From an uncultured Collinsella sp. (GTDB taxonomy: Bacteria; Actinomycetota; Coriobacteriia; Coriobacteriales; Coriobacteriaceae), in contig USCJ01000104.1 in NCBI GenBank assembly GCA_900553215.1, positions 1 to 5,518 of the forward strand: a stretch of 5,518 nt of DNA, given 5' to 3'. Below are positions 4,854-5,518 of the stretch, piece by piece (positions within the stretch are counted from its first letter, which is position 1; every line of letters begins with the position of its first letter). Below the pieces are notes generated by a model, which saw only the letters and a program-made list of their open reading frames with translations, did not search any database and was not told the DNA's origin. The translations under genes were made by a program, and so were the position numbers.

Positions 4854-5301
4854 CACCATCATCGACGAGACCGTCATACTACGTTACCTGCTGGACGACG
4901 ACGAAGTTCTGTCACCGCGCGCCGCCAAGGTCATCGCCACGCGCACCGCTCGCGTCTACCCCGAAATCATCACGCGCGTCGTGGTCACGCTGCGCGACGT
5001 CTATAAGGTTCCCCGAGTTGAGATTGCTGTGGCCATGAAAAGGCTGCTCGATGACGTCATGGTCGACGAGCCCACCGTTGTCGCCCTTGCCGTCAAACTC
5101 TTTGGCAAGACCCATATGGACTTTACCGACTGCCTCCTCGCAGCCCGAACCGCCATCTACAACGATGATGTCGTGAGCTTTGGCAAGCCCATCATCCAAG
5201 GCATGATCGATTACCGCCACAAGCGCCAAACCGCAGCCGAAGCCCGCAGCCGCAGCATCGACTCCACCATCGACAAGCTCCGCCACCAATCCCTCCACTA
5301 G
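4846..5301 (+). CDS. PIN-domain-like protein, probable toxin partner, with an atypical active site
   Basis: A protein of 151 residues with the outline of a VapC-type PIN ribonuclease: a first strand IIDETVILRYLLDDD (5-19), a central TRVVVTLRDVYKVPR helix region (43-57), MDFTDCLLAARTA (91-103) and a last strand VVSFGKPI (109-116). Family members use about four acidic residues to bind metal ions. Here Asp7 and Asp95 are present, but Arg44 stands where the usual glutamate would be and Gly113 replaces the aspartate of the common TFDK motif. Glu40, one helical turn before Arg44, might substitute. Residues 117-151 form an extra charged, probably helical tail. The ATG at 4846 overlaps the antitoxin stop; AGGA at 4831-4834 is a weak ribosome binding site, so expression likely depends on translation of the antitoxin. 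It may be an active toxin with a variant site or a weakened one. Confidence 0.7.
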   Translation: MSSTIIDETVILRYLLDDDEVLSPRAAKVIATRTARVYPEIITRVVVTLRDVYKVPRVEIAVAMKRLLDDVMVDEPTVVALAVKLFGKTHMDFTDCLLAARTAIYNDDVVSFGKPIIQGMIDYRHKRQTAAEARSRSIDSTIDKLRHQSLH

Positions 5302-5518
5302 ACCTCATCCCCACTAATAAGTTGCTGGAAAACAGTTCCTGGATTTAGGCTTATTCGGGCTTTTCTGAAACTACGTCACCGCAACTTCCAGGTTGGCAGC
5401 CCGAAACCGGCAGCCCCGGACCGCGAATCCTACTGTTCGCCACGAAATGGGCCCATCTACTACATTTAACCGATTACCCTCGACCATACAGAAATCCGAA
5501 ATATCAAAACAGCTGGTA
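5302..5518. other. Intergenic tail without a supported gene; small repeats
   Basis: No frame with a ribosome binding site or family-like sequence is visible on either strand. AAGTTGC (5319-5325) and GCAACTT (5381-5387) are exact inverted copies, and CCTGGA (5338-5343) pairs with TCCAGG (5387-5392). GGAA (5327-5330) and TTCC (5336-5339) could form a small hairpin. GGCAGCCC occurs twice (5395-5402 and 5409-5416). None is followed by a T-run typical of an intrinsic terminator. The segment may be part of a dispersed intergenic repeat, but one copy cannot show this. Confidence 0.5.

Noticed and set aside
5407..5419. CCGG-cagcc-CCGG hairpin as a terminator after the toxin gene
   Set aside because: The stem is only 4 bp, lies over 100 bp from the stop codon and has no T-run on either side.

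Overview
The window looks like chromosomal DNA from a high-GC, anaerobic, H2-producing bacterium. The style of the genes (a selenocysteine formate dehydrogenase beside a group 4 hydrogenase, and a RelB/DinJ-type antitoxin paired with a PIN-like protein) fits gut Coriobacteriia such as Collinsella. This assignment is an inference from protein style and composition, not from a marker gene.

Bases 1-4101, minus strand, hold four genes read right to left: a HydN-like four-cluster ferredoxin (4101-3583), formate dehydrogenase H fdhF (3506-1284), a HyfA-like four-cluster ferredoxin (1205-588) and the first 198 codons of the membrane subunit hyfB (595 to beyond base 1). Together they are the formate-oxidising end of a formate hydrogenlyase. 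FdhF oxidises formate to CO2, the iron-sulfur proteins carry the electrons, and the HyfB-type antiporter-like subunit anchors the complex in the membrane. The [NiFe] subunits and maturation genes should lie beyond base 1. The key point is that fdhF is one gene of 740 codons that appears as two ORFs, because codon 140 is an in-frame TGA read as selenocysteine, with a SECIS-like hairpin directly after it.

Non-coding structure in this operon includes a very strong GC-rich hairpin between fdhF and hyfA, a perfect 16-bp palindrome just before the fdhF ribosome binding site, and a folded leader in front of hydN.

Bases 4102-4529 form a divergent, AT-richer intergenic region. The operon-proximal half carries three copies of a CCCTGCA half-site. 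The other half carries a 17-bp near-palindrome and a separated 8-bp inverted repeat, GTGCAATA/TATTGCAC, around the presumed promoter of the genes to the right.

Bases 4530-5301, plus strand, hold a two-gene type II toxin-antitoxin module: a RelB/DinJ-family antitoxin overlapping by 8 bp a PIN-domain-like protein whose active site looks partly degenerate. Bases 5302-5518 contain no gene I can support, only small repeats.
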